A stretch of 64,000 nucleotides of DNA, taken from contig NZ_PYOG01000006.1 of the NCBI RefSeq assembly GCF_003026815.1, forward strand, positions 1-64,000, written 5' to 3'. Each line of letters opens with the position of its first letter. Position 1 is the first letter of the stretch. This DNA is from Photobacterium damselae. Lineage in GTDB: Bacteria > Pseudomonadota > Gammaproteobacteria > Enterobacterales > Vibrionaceae. The position numbers and the translations under genes are program-made. Of the stretch, positions 8,399 to 17,899 are shown piece by piece. The notes below the pieces were generated by a model. It was not told where the DNA came from. It did no database searches and saw nothing but the letters and a program-made list of their open reading frames with translations.

Positions 8399-8554
8399 GT
8401 GATTGCTGATAGTCAACGCTATACCAACGCTAAGACTCAAGCTGAGACAGGTAAGATTCTGACTGAGATGGAGAGGGTTAACCAAGAAGTCGAACAAATC
8501 AAACAAGGCTTATTAGCAAACCTGCAACAGCAAATAAATTCTATCGTTATATAG
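8399..8554 (+). CDS. Short coiled-coil protein after the portal, or frameshifted portal tail
   Basis: A GTG at 8399 with AAAAGGA just upstream gives a 51-residue product (ADSQRYTNAKTQ ... LANLQQQ), all helical and charged. The same frame is open back to 8333, inside the portal gene, so it could also be the end of a longer portal reached by a +1 shift or split off by a recent indel. Its heptad-like composition matches the portal C-terminal coiled coil. No function can be assigned. Confidence 0.45.
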   Translation: MIADSQRYTNAKTQAETGKILTEMERVNQEVEQIKQGLLANLQQQINSIVI

Positions 8555-8759
8555 CAAATAATAAATAAGAATATTCGCTCTAGAAATAATAGTGTATAAA
8601 AGTATTTACCGCACAGCATTAACGTTGACGTGTAGAAAAGCAAACGGATTAATATAGTCACACGGAAGTGATAAACTTATGTTTAGTTCCCCCTAATCTT
8701 AAGTATTTGAGTCGTCTTGACTCTACCCAAATCTAAGATAGTCTATCTCTATTATGACG

Positions 8760-8791
8760 AGCTGCACCCGAAAGGGATGCGGCTTTTTTTA
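8760..8791 (+). terminator. Intrinsic terminator before the scaffold gene
   Basis: AGCTGCA-CCC pairs with GGG-ATGCGGCT through a GAAA tetraloop (one bulged A) and is followed by eight T. It stands about 85 bases before the scaffold start inside the late operon. Confidence 0.88.
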
Positions 8792-8875
8792 TACCTGTTT
8801 TTGCGGTTAAGTACTTTTCTCTAAGAATACTTACCCGCACAGACAGCGATACGTCTACAAATAGGAGTGCTAATT

Positions 8876-9883
8876 GTGGCTATTGAAATTACAGGTTACG
8901 AAACACTTGATGAGTTAGAAGCGATGCTAGATCAGCTTGAGGATGCAACTGTGGTTGACGAACCCCAAACAAGTGTTGAAGAACAGCCTGAAGTAGTATC
9001 TGACTCATCAGAAAGTACGGTAGAAGAAAGATCAGATGGCGATAAGGACGCAGCTTCGCCAACTGCGGATCAAGATGATACCGTTCCTAGTGATGAAGGA
9101 ACTGATGAACCCAAGAAAGTTATTATTGCAAAAGATGGTGTACATACAATCCCATACGATGTACTAGAAGCTGAACGCCGAGAGGCCGAGCGTCTACGTC
9201 AACAACTTGCTGAAATGGAAAGCAAACAAGTTGAATATGAGAATCAAGCACGACTTCTTGATATCCGTGATAAACAACTTCAAAAGCTTGGTGTTAATCC
9301 TGATGACTTACCTGAAAATCTCAAAGTTAGCGAGCAGCAAATCGATGAATTACGCGAGAATTATCCTGAATTAGCTCCTTTTATTACATCTCTTATGGCG
9401 AAAGTTGATGCTGTTTCAACGAGTGTGAGCACTGCTCAAAGTTCAACATTAGAGCACAATCCGATTATGGCTGATATTCGTGCGAATACAGATTTAAATA
9501 GTTGGATGGAAGAAAAAGGAGATAAATGGTCCCTTGCGCTCGATATTGACGATCGTCTGTTAGCAGATCCAAAATGGTCTAGTAAATCTCAACCTGAACG
9601 TTTTAATGAAGTAGTTCGTCGAACTAAAGCTGCGTTTGGTGAAAATATACCAGAAGCAAAGCCAGTAGCTACGAATAAAGAAATTCAAGAAGAAGCGGCC
9701 GATAAAGAACAAACTGTTACGAATTCTTTACCGGCAAGCCCTTCTTTGGTTGGTGCATCAAATACGCATGAAGGAAGTGTATTGCAACAAGCTGCAAATA
9801 TGAATAATGAGCAGCTTCAGGTATTGATGGCGGGGATGACTGCTGATCAAATTGATGCGCTTTTAGATCAAATCGATTTTTAA
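8876..9883 (+). CDS. Scaffolding protein
   Basis: The product is 335 residues. The GTG at 8876 has AGGAG eight bases upstream; the GTG at 8867 is too close to it. The protein is very acidic in the first 90 residues, has a long coiled coil (about residues 95-140, EAERREAERLRQQLAEMES), and ends in a helical stretch with MTADQIDALLDQIDF. It lies directly before the capsid gene. Phage scaffolds are acidic helical proteins that guide prohead assembly and then leave. The call rests on composition and position between portal and capsid; no catalytic motif is visible. Confidence 0.82.
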   Translation: MAIEITGYETLDELEAMLDQLEDATVVDEPQTSVEEQPEVVSDSSESTVEERSDGDKDAASPTADQDDTVPSDEGTDEPKKVIIAKDGVHTIPYDVLEAERREAERLRQQLAEMESKQVEYENQARLLDIRDKQLQKLGVNPDDLPENLKVSEQQIDELRENYPELAPFITSLMAKVDAVSTSVSTAQSSTLEHNPIMADIRANTDLNSWMEEKGDKWSLALDIDDRLLADPKWSSKSQPERFNEVVRRTKAAFGENIPEAKPVATNKEIQEEAADKEQTVTNSLPASPSLVGASNTHEGSVLQQAANMNNEQLQVLMAGMTADQIDALLDQIDF

Positions 9884-9902
9884 ATCAGAACAACTAATTA
9901 CT

Positions 9903-9932
9903 GAACCCGCCATTGTGCGGGTTCTTTCGTTT
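9903..9932 (+). terminator. Intrinsic terminator before the major capsid gene
   Basis: GAACCCGC (9903-9910) pairs with GCGGGTTC (9917-9924) and is followed by TTTCGTTTT. It ends 12 bases before the capsid start, so its 3' side overlaps the spacer carrying the AGGAG ribosome site. Confidence 0.85.
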
Positions 9933-9943
9933 TAGGAGTCGTT

Positions 9944-11155
9944 ATGACAACTATCACGCCAGCACAGGCGAAACATTTACAAGAAGTTGCGCTTTTTACT
10001 GCTGCGAACCGTAATCGTTCGTTTGTAAATATGCTAACTGAAGAAGCTCCAAAGCAGACCTCTGGGGATAAAAAAGGTAATAAGCAAACATCACCTCATG
10101 CACCGATTGTTCGTGTCTCAGATTTACAAAAGCAAGCCGGTGAGTCTGTTGATATGCAAATTATCCATAAGTTATCAAAACGTCCAACAATGGGGGATCG
10201 AAAACTAGAAGGTCGTGGTGAGAATCTTGAATTCTCTAGCTTCGACCTCAAAATTAATCAGGGTCGTCATATGGTTGATGCTGGTGGCAAAATGAGTCAA
10301 CAGCGAACATCTCATGGTATTCGTCGAGCAGGTAGAACGCTGTTAGGTCCATATTTTAATGATCTACAAGATCAGATTGCGACGATCCAACTAGCGGGTG
10401 CTCGTGGTGATTATTTTGATGATGACATTATTGTGCCTCTTTTTGACCATAAAGAGTTCGGTGAGATCATGGTCAATGACATTACGCCTCCAACGTATGA
10501 CCGACATTTCTTTGGTGGTGATGCAACGTCTTTTGAGTCACTCGATTCAGCTGATATTTTCAATATGGAAGTGGTTGATAATATGGGTCTGTATATTGAA
10601 GAGATGGCCCATCCGCTACAACCTATTCGATTTCAAGCTGACGAGCTTGCAGGGGATGAACCTTTTTATTTGTTAACTGTTACTCCACGCCAATGGGCAA
10701 CATGGCAAAAAACGTCATCATATAAAGACTGGCAACAACTTACAGCTGCTGCGATTAACCGAAGTCGTAATTTCCGACATCCCGTCTTTGCTGGCGAATG
10801 TGCAATGCGTGGAAATATCCTTGTACGCAAGTATAAAGGAATGCCGATTCGTTTTAATCAGGGGTCAGTTGTTAATGTCTCTAATAATGATAATCAGGCT
10901 ACAGCAAAACAAGTTGAAGCTAAGACAACTATTGACCGAGCGATGCTAATTGGTGGCCAAGCATTAGCGAATGCTTGGGGAGCAACATCATCTGGTAATC
11001 AATTTAAATATACTGAGAAGAAAGTTGACCATGATAATGGTACTGAAATCTCTATTGCCTGGATGAATGGCCTTAAGAAAATTCGTTTCCCTGATAAACG
11101 AGGTCGAATCAATGACCATGGCGTTATTGCTCTTGATACAGCAATTAACATTTAA
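9944..11155 (+). CDS. Major capsid protein, N4-gp56 family
   Basis: The product is 403 residues, and AGGAG lies 7 bases upstream of its ATG. Features of the N4-gp56 family are the segment GRHMVDAGGKMSQQRTSHGI near residue 105, then ARGDYFDDDII, the LTVTPRQWATWQ stretch and a C-terminal segment AMLIGGQALANAWG. It forms the icosahedral shell with an HK97-type fold, known for the family and not visible by eye. Position after the scaffold gene agrees. This is among the most certain calls in the prophage. Confidence 0.9.
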   Translation: MTTITPAQAKHLQEVALFTAANRNRSFVNMLTEEAPKQTSGDKKGNKQTSPHAPIVRVSDLQKQAGESVDMQIIHKLSKRPTMGDRKLEGRGENLEFSSFDLKINQGRHMVDAGGKMSQQRTSHGIRRAGRTLLGPYFNDLQDQIATIQLAGARGDYFDDDIIVPLFDHKEFGEIMVNDITPPTYDRHFFGGDATSFESLDSADIFNMEVVDNMGLYIEEMAHPLQPIRFQADELAGDEPFYLLTVTPRQWATWQKTSSYKDWQQLTAAAINRSRNFRHPVFAGECAMRGNILVRKYKGMPIRFNQGSVVNVSNNDNQATAKQVEAKTTIDRAMLIGGQALANAWGATSSGNQFKYTEKKVDHDNGTEISIAWMNGLKKIRFPDKRGRINDHGVIALDTAINI

Positions 11156-11173
11156 CGAAGTTGAGAGTGAGTT

Positions 11174-11554
11174 ATGACAAAGATTATTGCTCCAAGTATG
11201 CGTGATACGCTCTATGCAGGACCTGCAGGTAATCTGAGTGTTGCCGTGACTGGTGTAACTCTAAAAGCAGCGGTAACGGATACGGAAGTTGAATTGATAG
11301 AGTTACCTATCGGACTTAACCTAATTGGTTTACGAGTTGTTACTAGTGGCCTAGGAACTGGTGTCAAAGTGGATGTGAAGGTCGGTAAAAAGATATTAGC
11401 TACAGAGCTCGATGTTTCCAGTAAAAGCGCAGTAACAATGGCCATTGAACCTGTATATCTAGTCGACAATACAACACTAGAGTTGGTGATTAAAGGTGGA
11501 TCGGCGACTGGTGATATTTCTGTGATGCCAGAGTACATTTCTGTCGGGTTTTAA
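11174..11554 (+). CDS. Small virion protein after capsid, possible decoration protein
   Basis: The product is 126 residues. AGTGAG precedes the ATG as a modest ribosome site. The sequence is rich in Val, Thr and Gly with alternating hydrophobic residues (LSVAVTGVTLKAAVTD, GVKVDVKVGKKILATEL), which suggests a beta-sandwich. Small beta proteins directly after the capsid gene are often head decoration proteins that stabilise the shell. I do not recognise the family, so this role is inferred from position and composition only. Confidence 0.65.
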   Translation: MTKIIAPSMRDTLYAGPAGNLSVAVTGVTLKAAVTDTEVELIELPIGLNLIGLRVVTSGLGTGVKVDVKVGKKILATELDVSSKSAVTMAIEPVYLVDNTTLELVIKGGSATGDISVMPEYISVGF

Positions 11555-11572
11555 TAAGAATCTTAATCATGG

Positions 11573-11602
11573 AAGCGCTCTTGATGGGCGCTTTTTTATT
11601 TT
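11573..11602 (+). terminator. Intrinsic terminator after the decoration-like gene
   Basis: AAGCGC (11573-11578) pairs with GCGCTT (11588-11593), with T residues after it. It ends about ten bases before the next ATG. Confidence 0.8.
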
Positions 11603-11611
11603 GGGGGATTT

Positions 11612-12040
11612 ATGTCAAAAATCAGTATTGCTTACATTGGTGATAAACCATTTAAGAAAGATACCATCACTGGCTCGTTACTTGTTTTTCCTCAGTATCA
11701 ACCAATTGACGTTGAAGCACCAACTGCGTTTATGTTGTTGCAATATCCGAAAGTATGGGTTCGTTCTGAAGATATTGAGGTAACCAAAGAGCAGAAACAG
11801 CTAGCAGCTGATGAACGAGCGAAGTTGCTTGAGGATGAGCAAAAAGAGCAGGAAGCTTTAGAGTTTGCAAAAAGTATGGTCGTGACAGTAGCTGGTGAAA
11901 ATCTGGATTTAGCTAAATTACCTTCTGTTAAATTAGCAACTCTCATTGAAGCAAATGATTGGGAGCTTGAACCAAAAGGAGCTCAAGAGTCTGTAGATGA
12001 GTTCCGTACTCGAGTACGTGATTTTATTCGCGGATTATAA
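11612..12040 (+). CDS. Head-completion-region protein (unknown)
   Basis: The product is 142 residues, and GGGGGAT lies upstream of its ATG. The N-terminal 50 residues look like a small beta domain (ISIAYIGDKPFKKDT, GSLLVFPQYQPIDVE). A Glu/Lys coiled coil follows (residues 53-85), then a helical tail EFRTRVRDFIRGL. This type of gene often sits between capsid and head-tail adaptor genes in podoviruses. No named family is recognised. It is two bases from the next gene and belongs to the late operon. Confidence 0.65.
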   Translation: MSKISIAYIGDKPFKKDTITGSLLVFPQYQPIDVEAPTAFMLLQYPKVWVRSEDIEVTKEQKQLAADERAKLLEDEQKEQEALEFAKSMVVTVAGENLDLAKLPSVKLATLIEANDWELEPKGAQESVDEFRTRVRDFIRGL

Positions 12041-12042
12041 AC

Positions 12043-12624
12043 ATGATTAGAGTCTCTGAATTTTTACCGTCATTGAGATTGTTAGTTGATGTTCCCTTAC
12101 CAGGATTAATGGAGAGAGCGATAATACAAGCATCTATCCGTTTTTGTCGCGAAAGCCGTAGTTTGGTGAAGAGACGATCTTTTGAAGAGGTATTTGAGCT
12201 GCAGACCATCTCGGCCATTAGCAGACAATATGACATAAAAGGAATTCCCCAATTGAAAGGAGCAGGGCTTATCTCTGTTTCAAGCCAATCTCAATTATTA
12301 GAAGCTGGTGTTGATTATACGGTATTAGGGTTGGACAAGATTACCTTTCAGCAGGATTTTATTGATGTAGAGATCTACGCTAGAGCAGAACCCACTCAAT
12401 CAGCAGCAATGTTACCCGAAGAGCTTTATCATGATTACTGTGATGTAATTTGCTCAGGTGCCGCCGCTATTCTCCAGATGCAGCCAAATCAAACATGGAC
12501 TGGCCCTAACTTGGCAAAATATAACGAGCAATGTTTTGTTGAAGGATATCGCCAAGCTTTTCGTCATGCAGTCGAACATCAATCATTTACCTCTAGGCCA
12601 GAGAGAAAGCGGGTATTTATCTAA
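12043..12624 (+). CDS. Head-tail adaptor-like protein
   Basis: The product is 193 residues. It opens with MIRVSEFLPSLRLLVDVPLPG, followed by a helix AIIQASIRFCRESRS. A middle domain contains GAGLISVSSQ and GVDYTVLGLDKITFQ. Its C-terminal helices carry LAKYNEQCFVEGYRQAFRHA, ending RPERKRVFI. Helix-rich adaptor proteins between head and tail commonly begin this way. Its stop overlaps the start of the next gene by one base (TAATG), and the pair probably forms the connector below the portal. The exact family was not identified. Confidence 0.65.
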   Translation: MIRVSEFLPSLRLLVDVPLPGLMERAIIQASIRFCRESRSLVKRRSFEEVFELQTISAISRQYDIKGIPQLKGAGLISVSSQSQLLEAGVDYTVLGLDKITFQQDFIDVEIYARAEPTQSAAMLPEELYHDYCDVICSGAAAILQMQPNQTWTGPNLAKYNEQCFVEGYRQAFRHAVEHQSFTSRPERKRVFI

Positions 12625-13244
12625 TGAAGGTTAAAATCCTAATCGACCGAGTTAGCAGAGAATTGGTTGATCCTCGTAATACCCGTTGGTGCCGAGATGA
12701 ATTAACTCAATATCTCAATGAAGCTATTGGAGTTATTGCAACAAAACAACCAGGTCTTGTAGCAAAAGCCACTGACTTATCTGTAACGTCCAGCCCAATT
12801 GATCTCCCTAGAGATGGTTATTCTTTATTAGCGGTTCATTCAATTAATGGTATTGCTGCTCAATATGTATTAGTTGAAAAGCTTGATCATATGTATCCGA
12901 CGTGGCAACTCGATAAAGGTGTACCTATATGTTGGACCAAAAGAGAATACGATCTCAAAAGGTTCTGGATTTATCCTCAGCCGAGTGAACCTGTTGTTGT
13001 TTCGATTCTTTATGTTCCTGAGATTAGGATTTCGGATGAAGAGTTTGAGGTCTCACTTCCAAACATTTACGAAGGGGCTTTAGTTGATTTTATGATGTAT
13101 CGAGCGTATTCGCGTGATGGTGAAAATGTTAGTGAAGCCAATAAATCGCAACAACACTTCCAATCTTTCTCTCTGTTTCTTAATGATGATCAAGCATTGA
13201 AAAATAATCGAGAACAGCGGCTGAACCAGTCTATCTTCAAATAA
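12624..13244 (+). CDS. Tail-tube/adaptor protein (phage adaptor DUF6682-like)
   Basis: The product is 206 residues. It starts with a helical segment RVSRELVDPRNTRWCRDELTQ and continues with YLNEAIGVIATKQPG, a pattern of adaptor proteins that attach below the portal ring. A beta domain follows (SSPIDLPRDGYSLLAVHSI, KRFWIYPQPSEPVVVSILYV), and the helical C-terminus has YEGALVDFMMYRAYSRD. I recall this combination from podovirus adaptor proteins (the DUF6682 type). It overlaps the preceding gene by one base. Role as tail tube or gatekeeper is inferred. Confidence 0.65.
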   Translation: MKVKILIDRVSRELVDPRNTRWCRDELTQYLNEAIGVIATKQPGLVAKATDLSVTSSPIDLPRDGYSLLAVHSINGIAAQYVLVEKLDHMYPTWQLDKGVPICWTKREYDLKRFWIYPQPSEPVVVSILYVPEIRISDEEFEVSLPNIYEGALVDFMMYRAYSRDGENVSEANKSQQHFQSFSLFLNDDQALKNNREQRLNQSIFK

Positions 13245-13253
13245 GGTTTAACT

Positions 13254-16200
13254 ATGTTAGTTAAAGGTATTCTTTCTGATGCAGCTGATCAGTGTATTCC
13301 GAAAGGGATTATTCAGATTGTGTCCATCAATACATCAGAGTCTGTTCTTGAGGGTTCCACTGTATGGATTAAAGCCGATAATGAAGGACACTATAGCTTT
13401 ACCTTATTGCCTGGTTCGTACTTAATTTATGCTCAATCGGGTAGACAAAATGATGTGGTGTATTTGGGAGAGACGATAGTTACCGATGATACACCAGATG
13501 GAAGTTTAAATAGTATTGTGGGTATTACGACTCCAGTATTACCACCGCAAGTTCAACAAGCCGTGAATGCGGCAAATAAAGCAACTCGGTCTGCAGAAGA
13601 CGCAAATGATAAGTATCAAGATCTCATTGAGTTAGCAAAGACGGTAACAAATTCTATTAATGATTTAGTTACAACAGTGAATCATGTCGAGAACCTATCA
13701 CAATCAGTTGAAGGTTACGCTTTAGCGAGTGGTAATGCCTTACAAGGCTCATTACGAATAAAAGCTGAAGTGGGAGCTGTTAATCAATCCGTTAGGTTGG
13801 TTAAAGATGAAATCTTGTCCATACAAAAAAATATTATTCATCTAAAATCTGATGCAGAAACGTTTAGTTCTAAAGCATCATCTAGTGCTCAGAAAGCCCA
13901 AAAACAGGCAAATAGCGCGGTACTTAGTGCAAACAATGCTGCTGCTGATAGCCAAAAAACATTTCGCTTGATGACGGTAGTTGAGAAGTATCGTGATGAT
14001 GTAATGGGAGCATTAGACGAAACTCATCAGTCACTTGAATGGCTTAAGTTCATGCAAGTGCAGTTTGACACTAAACTGCAGGAAATGACGTTAATTGACG
14101 AGCATCTTTCCATTCTTGCAAGAGAGATTGAAAAAAACAAACAGAAAGTAGAACAACTTCGGCTGAATGCTAGAGAAAGTGCAGGTAATGCAGCTACAAG
14201 TGCGTTAAGAGCAGAGCATGAGGCTAATCGTGCAGAAGTCGCTGCTAGTATTGATATTGTCCGCGAGGCAGAAAAACAGGCTAAATCATCAAAATCCGAA
14301 GCTGATAAATCGTTGTCAGCATCTTTGGTTTCTGTTAATGCAAAGAACGTGGCAGTGGCTAAAGCTAATGAGGCTAAACAGTCAGAGCTATCTGCAACAA
14401 CGAGTGCTCAAAATGCTGAGCAAAATAGCTTAACTGCTAAAGAACAAGCAAAGCTTTCAACAGAGAAAGCCAGTAGTGCAGCTATCAGTGCTAAAAATTC
14501 AAAAAGTAGCGAAAAATCAGCTCTAGAAGCTGCAAGCGAAGCAGCTTTAAATTCCACAGCGACTAAACAATCAGCTAACTTAGCCAGTAGTCATGCAGTT
14601 ACTGCTGGTGAAAGTGCGAATACTGCAGAACAGAAAGCTGATGATGCTGCAAATCAAGCATCGATTGCGACTCAACAGGCAGGTATAGCAAAGAGTAATG
14701 CTGACGCTTCATTAAATAGCCAAACACTAGCAGCCAACAGTGTTGAATTAGCTTCAAATCAAGCAAAATTAGCCAGTAACAGTGCTAAGGTCGCTGCAGA
14801 AAAAGCAATGATAGCCATAAACCAAGTGTCTTTAGCTCAACAAGAAGCTGCCAAATCTAGAGTTAATGCGGGTGGAGCAGCACAGTCAGCAAAAGATTCA
14901 GAACGAAGTTCCCAAACTTCAATCGCTAAAGCTGATGTTGCAGCTAAGAATGCAGGGTTATCTGCTACTCATGCCATTGAAGCATCTCAAAGCTTTATTC
15001 GAGCATTATCCGCTGAAGAATCGGCAATTAGTGCAGCAAAACGAGCAGAAACAGCAGTTGCTAGTTTGTCTGGAGCTATGATTGAACAAGGAGGGGTCGA
15101 TCTTTCAAAAGGTGTTGCGCCACAACCTCCGCTTGATATTAATGGAGCTAAGAGAGCTTGTTTTTGGAAAGTAACGGCAGCAGGCACCGTTAACAATATT
15201 GAGTATGGTGTTGATGATTCGATTGTGTATTCAGCTAGTATGGATACGTATTACAAAATAGATAATACAGAAAACGTTACGTCCGTAAATGGGCACCGAG
15301 GTGTCGTTAATCTCACCAAAAAAGATGTAGGTCTTAATCTTGTTCCTAATAAGACTCATACTGAAAGTGTACTTGCTGATAGTGTGCCTATTCGAGATCA
15401 CTCTGGTGATGTTAGTTCGAGATTATTTCGTTCAAATTATACTGAACAACAGACTATATCAGGAGCTCTTGCTTTTCGAATTGATAATGTTACGGATAAT
15501 TACATTCGATTTTGTTCTAACCAAGAGGCCATTCGAACGTGGTTAAGTCTGTATTCTAAAGATGAATCAGATAACAAATATTTATTGAAGTCTGTACAAG
15601 ATAGTTTTGCTCAAAAGATAAACCCGTCTTTTACCGGGCGAGTTTCTATTTCGAGTGACGAAAGTACGTCAGATGCTCCATGCCTTCTAAGCTTACAAGC
15701 ATTATCAACACGGGGGCACCCACACCCGACACCGATTATTAACGATAATCAAGGATTAGATTCTGATGCTGATATATACAAATACCGAAATACATTCACA
15801 GGCTCTATTTCTTATGAGTATATTAAATCTCTCAACATAGATTTAACGGGGAAAAATGGTAAATACGTGAAGATTGCATCGGTATATATCCCACAAGATG
15901 GATCTACAGCAGAGATTGAAATTATTGGCGGTGCAGGTTTTAATTTAGGATCACATACACAATGTGATCATAGTCGAATTATTATTCGTTCTGGGAATGG
16001 TACCCCAAAAGGGATTAACTGTAGAGTTTATGCTCATCAAATTCATACGTATCGTTTTTTCACTAAAATTTATACTCACAATGTTACTTCCGATTGGTAC
16101 GATATTTATTTGTTAGTTGTTAACGCCTATGCAAGTAATCTTATCTTCAAGTTCTCCAGCTCTGTTGGATGCTATATCAAACCCTCGTTAAGGGATCCCT

Positions 16201-16280
16201 TAACTTTATCCGCTCTACCTTCTGGTAGTCAGAAAGGCGTGATCTATCTGTATAGCTATAGCCAAGATGATATTGAGTAG
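13254..16280 (+). CDS. Long tail fibre, coiled-coil shaft
   Basis: The product is 1,008 residues. The first ~95 residues (MLVKGILSDAADQCIPKG, GHYSFTLLPGSYLIYA) match the prophage tail-fibre N-terminal domain of lambda Stf-type fibres, which anchors to the particle. Residues ~100-610 form a very long Ala/Ser/Lys/Glu-rich coiled-coil shaft with repeated SA/NA/EA units. Residues ~675-700 have SVNGHRGVVNLTKKDVGLN, the repeat seen before receptor-binding tips. The last ~230 residues are a beta-rich tip likely to bind the host. The shaft has reduced codon and amino-acid variety. Function is adsorption; the receptor is unknown. Confidence 0.88.
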   Translation: MLVKGILSDAADQCIPKGIIQIVSINTSESVLEGSTVWIKADNEGHYSFTLLPGSYLIYAQSGRQNDVVYLGETIVTDDTPDGSLNSIVGITTPVLPPQVQQAVNAANKATRSAEDANDKYQDLIELAKTVTNSINDLVTTVNHVENLSQSVEGYALASGNALQGSLRIKAEVGAVNQSVRLVKDEILSIQKNIIHLKSDAETFSSKASSSAQKAQKQANSAVLSANNAAADSQKTFRLMTVVEKYRDDVMGALDETHQSLEWLKFMQVQFDTKLQEMTLIDEHLSILAREIEKNKQKVEQLRLNARESAGNAATSALRAEHEANRAEVAASIDIVREAEKQAKSSKSEADKSLSASLVSVNAKNVAVAKANEAKQSELSATTSAQNAEQNSLTAKEQAKLSTEKASSAAISAKNSKSSEKSALEAASEAALNSTATKQSANLASSHAVTAGESANTAEQKADDAANQASIATQQAGIAKSNADASLNSQTLAANSVELASNQAKLASNSAKVAAEKAMIAINQVSLAQQEAAKSRVNAGGAAQSAKDSERSSQTSIAKADVAAKNAGLSATHAIEASQSFIRALSAEESAISAAKRAETAVASLSGAMIEQGGVDLSKGVAPQPPLDINGAKRACFWKVTAAGTVNNIEYGVDDSIVYSASMDTYYKIDNTENVTSVNGHRGVVNLTKKDVGLNLVPNKTHTESVLADSVPIRDHSGDVSSRLFRSNYTEQQTISGALAFRIDNVTDNYIRFCSNQEAIRTWLSLYSKDESDNKYLLKSVQDSFAQKINPSFTGRVSISSDESTSDAPCLLSLQALSTRGHPHPTPIINDNQGLDSDADIYKYRNTFTGSISYEYIKSLNIDLTGKNGKYVKIASVYIPQDGSTAEIEIIGGAGFNLGSHTQCDHSRIIIRSGNGTPKGINCRVYAHQIHTYRFFTKIYTHNVTSDWYDIYLLVVNAYASNLIFKFSSSVGCYIKPSLRDPLTLSALPSGSQKGVIYLYSYSQDDIE

Positions 16281-16297
16281 ATCAATAGAGATAATTT

Positions 16298-17899
16298 ATG
16301 TTAGTAAATATTCCTTTAATGAAAGGTGAAATCCCTCGATTAAAACCTCATCTTTTACCCAATGAATCATCAGTCAAAGCTATAGACTGTCAGTTTGAGA
16401 ATGGGATTATTTCGCCAATCAAGTCTGATAAATGGGTTCAGAACTTATCAATTTTGGTGAAAACATTATTCAAATATAATGATGAGCATTGGTTTATCTG
16501 GCCAAAGAAAGTTGAAGCTATTCATAACCCAATGGCTCAAGATAAATGGCAGCGAGTCTATTTTACAGGAGATGGCAAACCCCAAGTTACTGCCCAAGAT
16601 ATCGCTATTGGTCCAGTGAGTCCTGCTGCGAGTTATGAGCTTGGCGTACCGGCTCCAGCAACTAAACCTGTTATTGAGCAAATTGACGACTCAACGGGTG
16701 AAGAACCGTCACAAGGCGAAGCGGCTTTGTTTGATGATGAGACGCGTTTTTACATTCAGACCTATGTAACCCGGTTTGGTGAAGAGGGGATGCCATCGTT
16801 GCCCAGCTCTGAAATTCTAATAGAGAAACCAGGCTCTACCGTTCACCTCCTTTTAGCTCGTCCTGAGCAGAACAAAAATAACATAACGCGTACACGGCTA
16901 TATCGAAGCGTGACAAGCAATAATAGTGCTGAGTATATGTTAGTGGCAGAGTTGCCTATCTCGCAGGAACGTTATTTGGACGCAGTAAAAACAATAAATG
17001 GCCCTATTTTAGAAACATGGGATTTTGCTGTTCCAGATGCAAATATGCGAGGGCTATGCCAAATGGCTAATGGTATCTGTGCGGGTTTTGCCGGAAACGA
17101 GGTGATGTTTTCTGAGGCCTATCTTCCTTACGCTTGGCCAAAAGGATACCGAGGTACCACTGAACATCCAATTGTAGGGATTGCGGCGATTGGTACGAGC
17201 CTAGTTGTCCTTACCAAAGGGTATCCTTATCTTTTCTCAGGAGTAACGCCAAGTGCTATTAATGGTACTAAGATAGCATCAGAACAGGCTTGTGTGAGTG
17301 CAGAATCTATAGTTGTGGTAAATGGAGCGGTTATTTATGCATCCTCTGATGGTCTGGTTGCTATTGGCAGCGACGGTGCAATGACGATTACTGATCAATT
17401 GATTACTCGTTCACAGTGGCAAAAGAAAACTCCTCAGACAATAAGAGCATGGGCAGCAGAAGGCTTGTATATCGGAATATCAAAGACAGGTAGTTTTATT
17501 TTTGATCCGGTATCTCAAGACTTTAGAGAGTTATCAAATCGATGGGACTGCGCTTACTCTGACTTAGAACGTGATCAGCTCTTTGTTGTGAAGGATAAAC
17601 AACTTTATATCTGGCAAGGTGGAGAAAATGATTTACCGTTGATTTGGAGGAGTAAGGTTTTCAAATTACCAACAGATAGTTTGATGTCATGTGCTCGGGT
17701 CATCTCAAATGATATTTCTAAGTTATCCATCAAGATTATCGCTGATGGCAAAGATATTTATTCGCTCTCGACTGGAGAGCTAACAGATAGAAGTTTTCGA
17801 TTACCTGCAGTAAGAGCAACTAATTGGCAGATTGAAGTTTCAGGCAATGCAGAAGTAGAGCGTTTAGCCATAGCTAGTTCTCTGCAGGAGTTAACGTAA
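16298..17899 (+). CDS. Podovirus tail protein, possible nozzle-type
   Basis: The product is 533 residues. The opening LMKGEIPRLKPHLLPNESS, with AIDCQFENGIISPIKSDK, resembles the start of short-tail nozzle proteins, which list their interface as a beta-rich ring. Multiple beta repeats follow (TRTRLYRSVTSN, GTSLVVLTKGYPYLFSG, GAVIYASSDGLVAIGSDG, TGSFIFDPVSQDFREL), suggesting a propeller-like middle. It overlaps the next gene by one base. The nozzle role is an inference from podovirus gene order (adaptors, fibre, tail-end); the family is known to me only as a podovirus structural protein. Confidence 0.6.
   Translation: MLVNIPLMKGEIPRLKPHLLPNESSVKAIDCQFENGIISPIKSDKWVQNLSILVKTLFKYNDEHWFIWPKKVEAIHNPMAQDKWQRVYFTGDGKPQVTAQDIAIGPVSPAASYELGVPAPATKPVIEQIDDSTGEEPSQGEAALFDDETRFYIQTYVTRFGEEGMPSLPSSEILIEKPGSTVHLLLARPEQNKNNITRTRLYRSVTSNNSAEYMLVAELPISQERYLDAVKTINGPILETWDFAVPDANMRGLCQMANGICAGFAGNEVMFSEAYLPYAWPKGYRGTTEHPIVGIAAIGTSLVVLTKGYPYLFSGVTPSAINGTKIASEQACVSAESIVVVNGAVIYASSDGLVAIGSDGAMTITDQLITRSQWQKKTPQTIRAWAAEGLYIGISKTGSFIFDPVSQDFRELSNRWDCAYSDLERDQLFVVKDKQLYIWQGGENDLPLIWRSKVFKLPTDSLMSCARVISNDISKLSIKIIADGKDIYSLSTGELTDRSFRLPAVRATNWQIEVSGNAEVERLAIASSLQELT

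Noticed and set aside
13560-15080. DNA tandem repeat in the tail-fibre shaft
   Set aside because: The Ala/Ser-rich heptad units are repetitive at protein level but not as DNA; no true tandem array.
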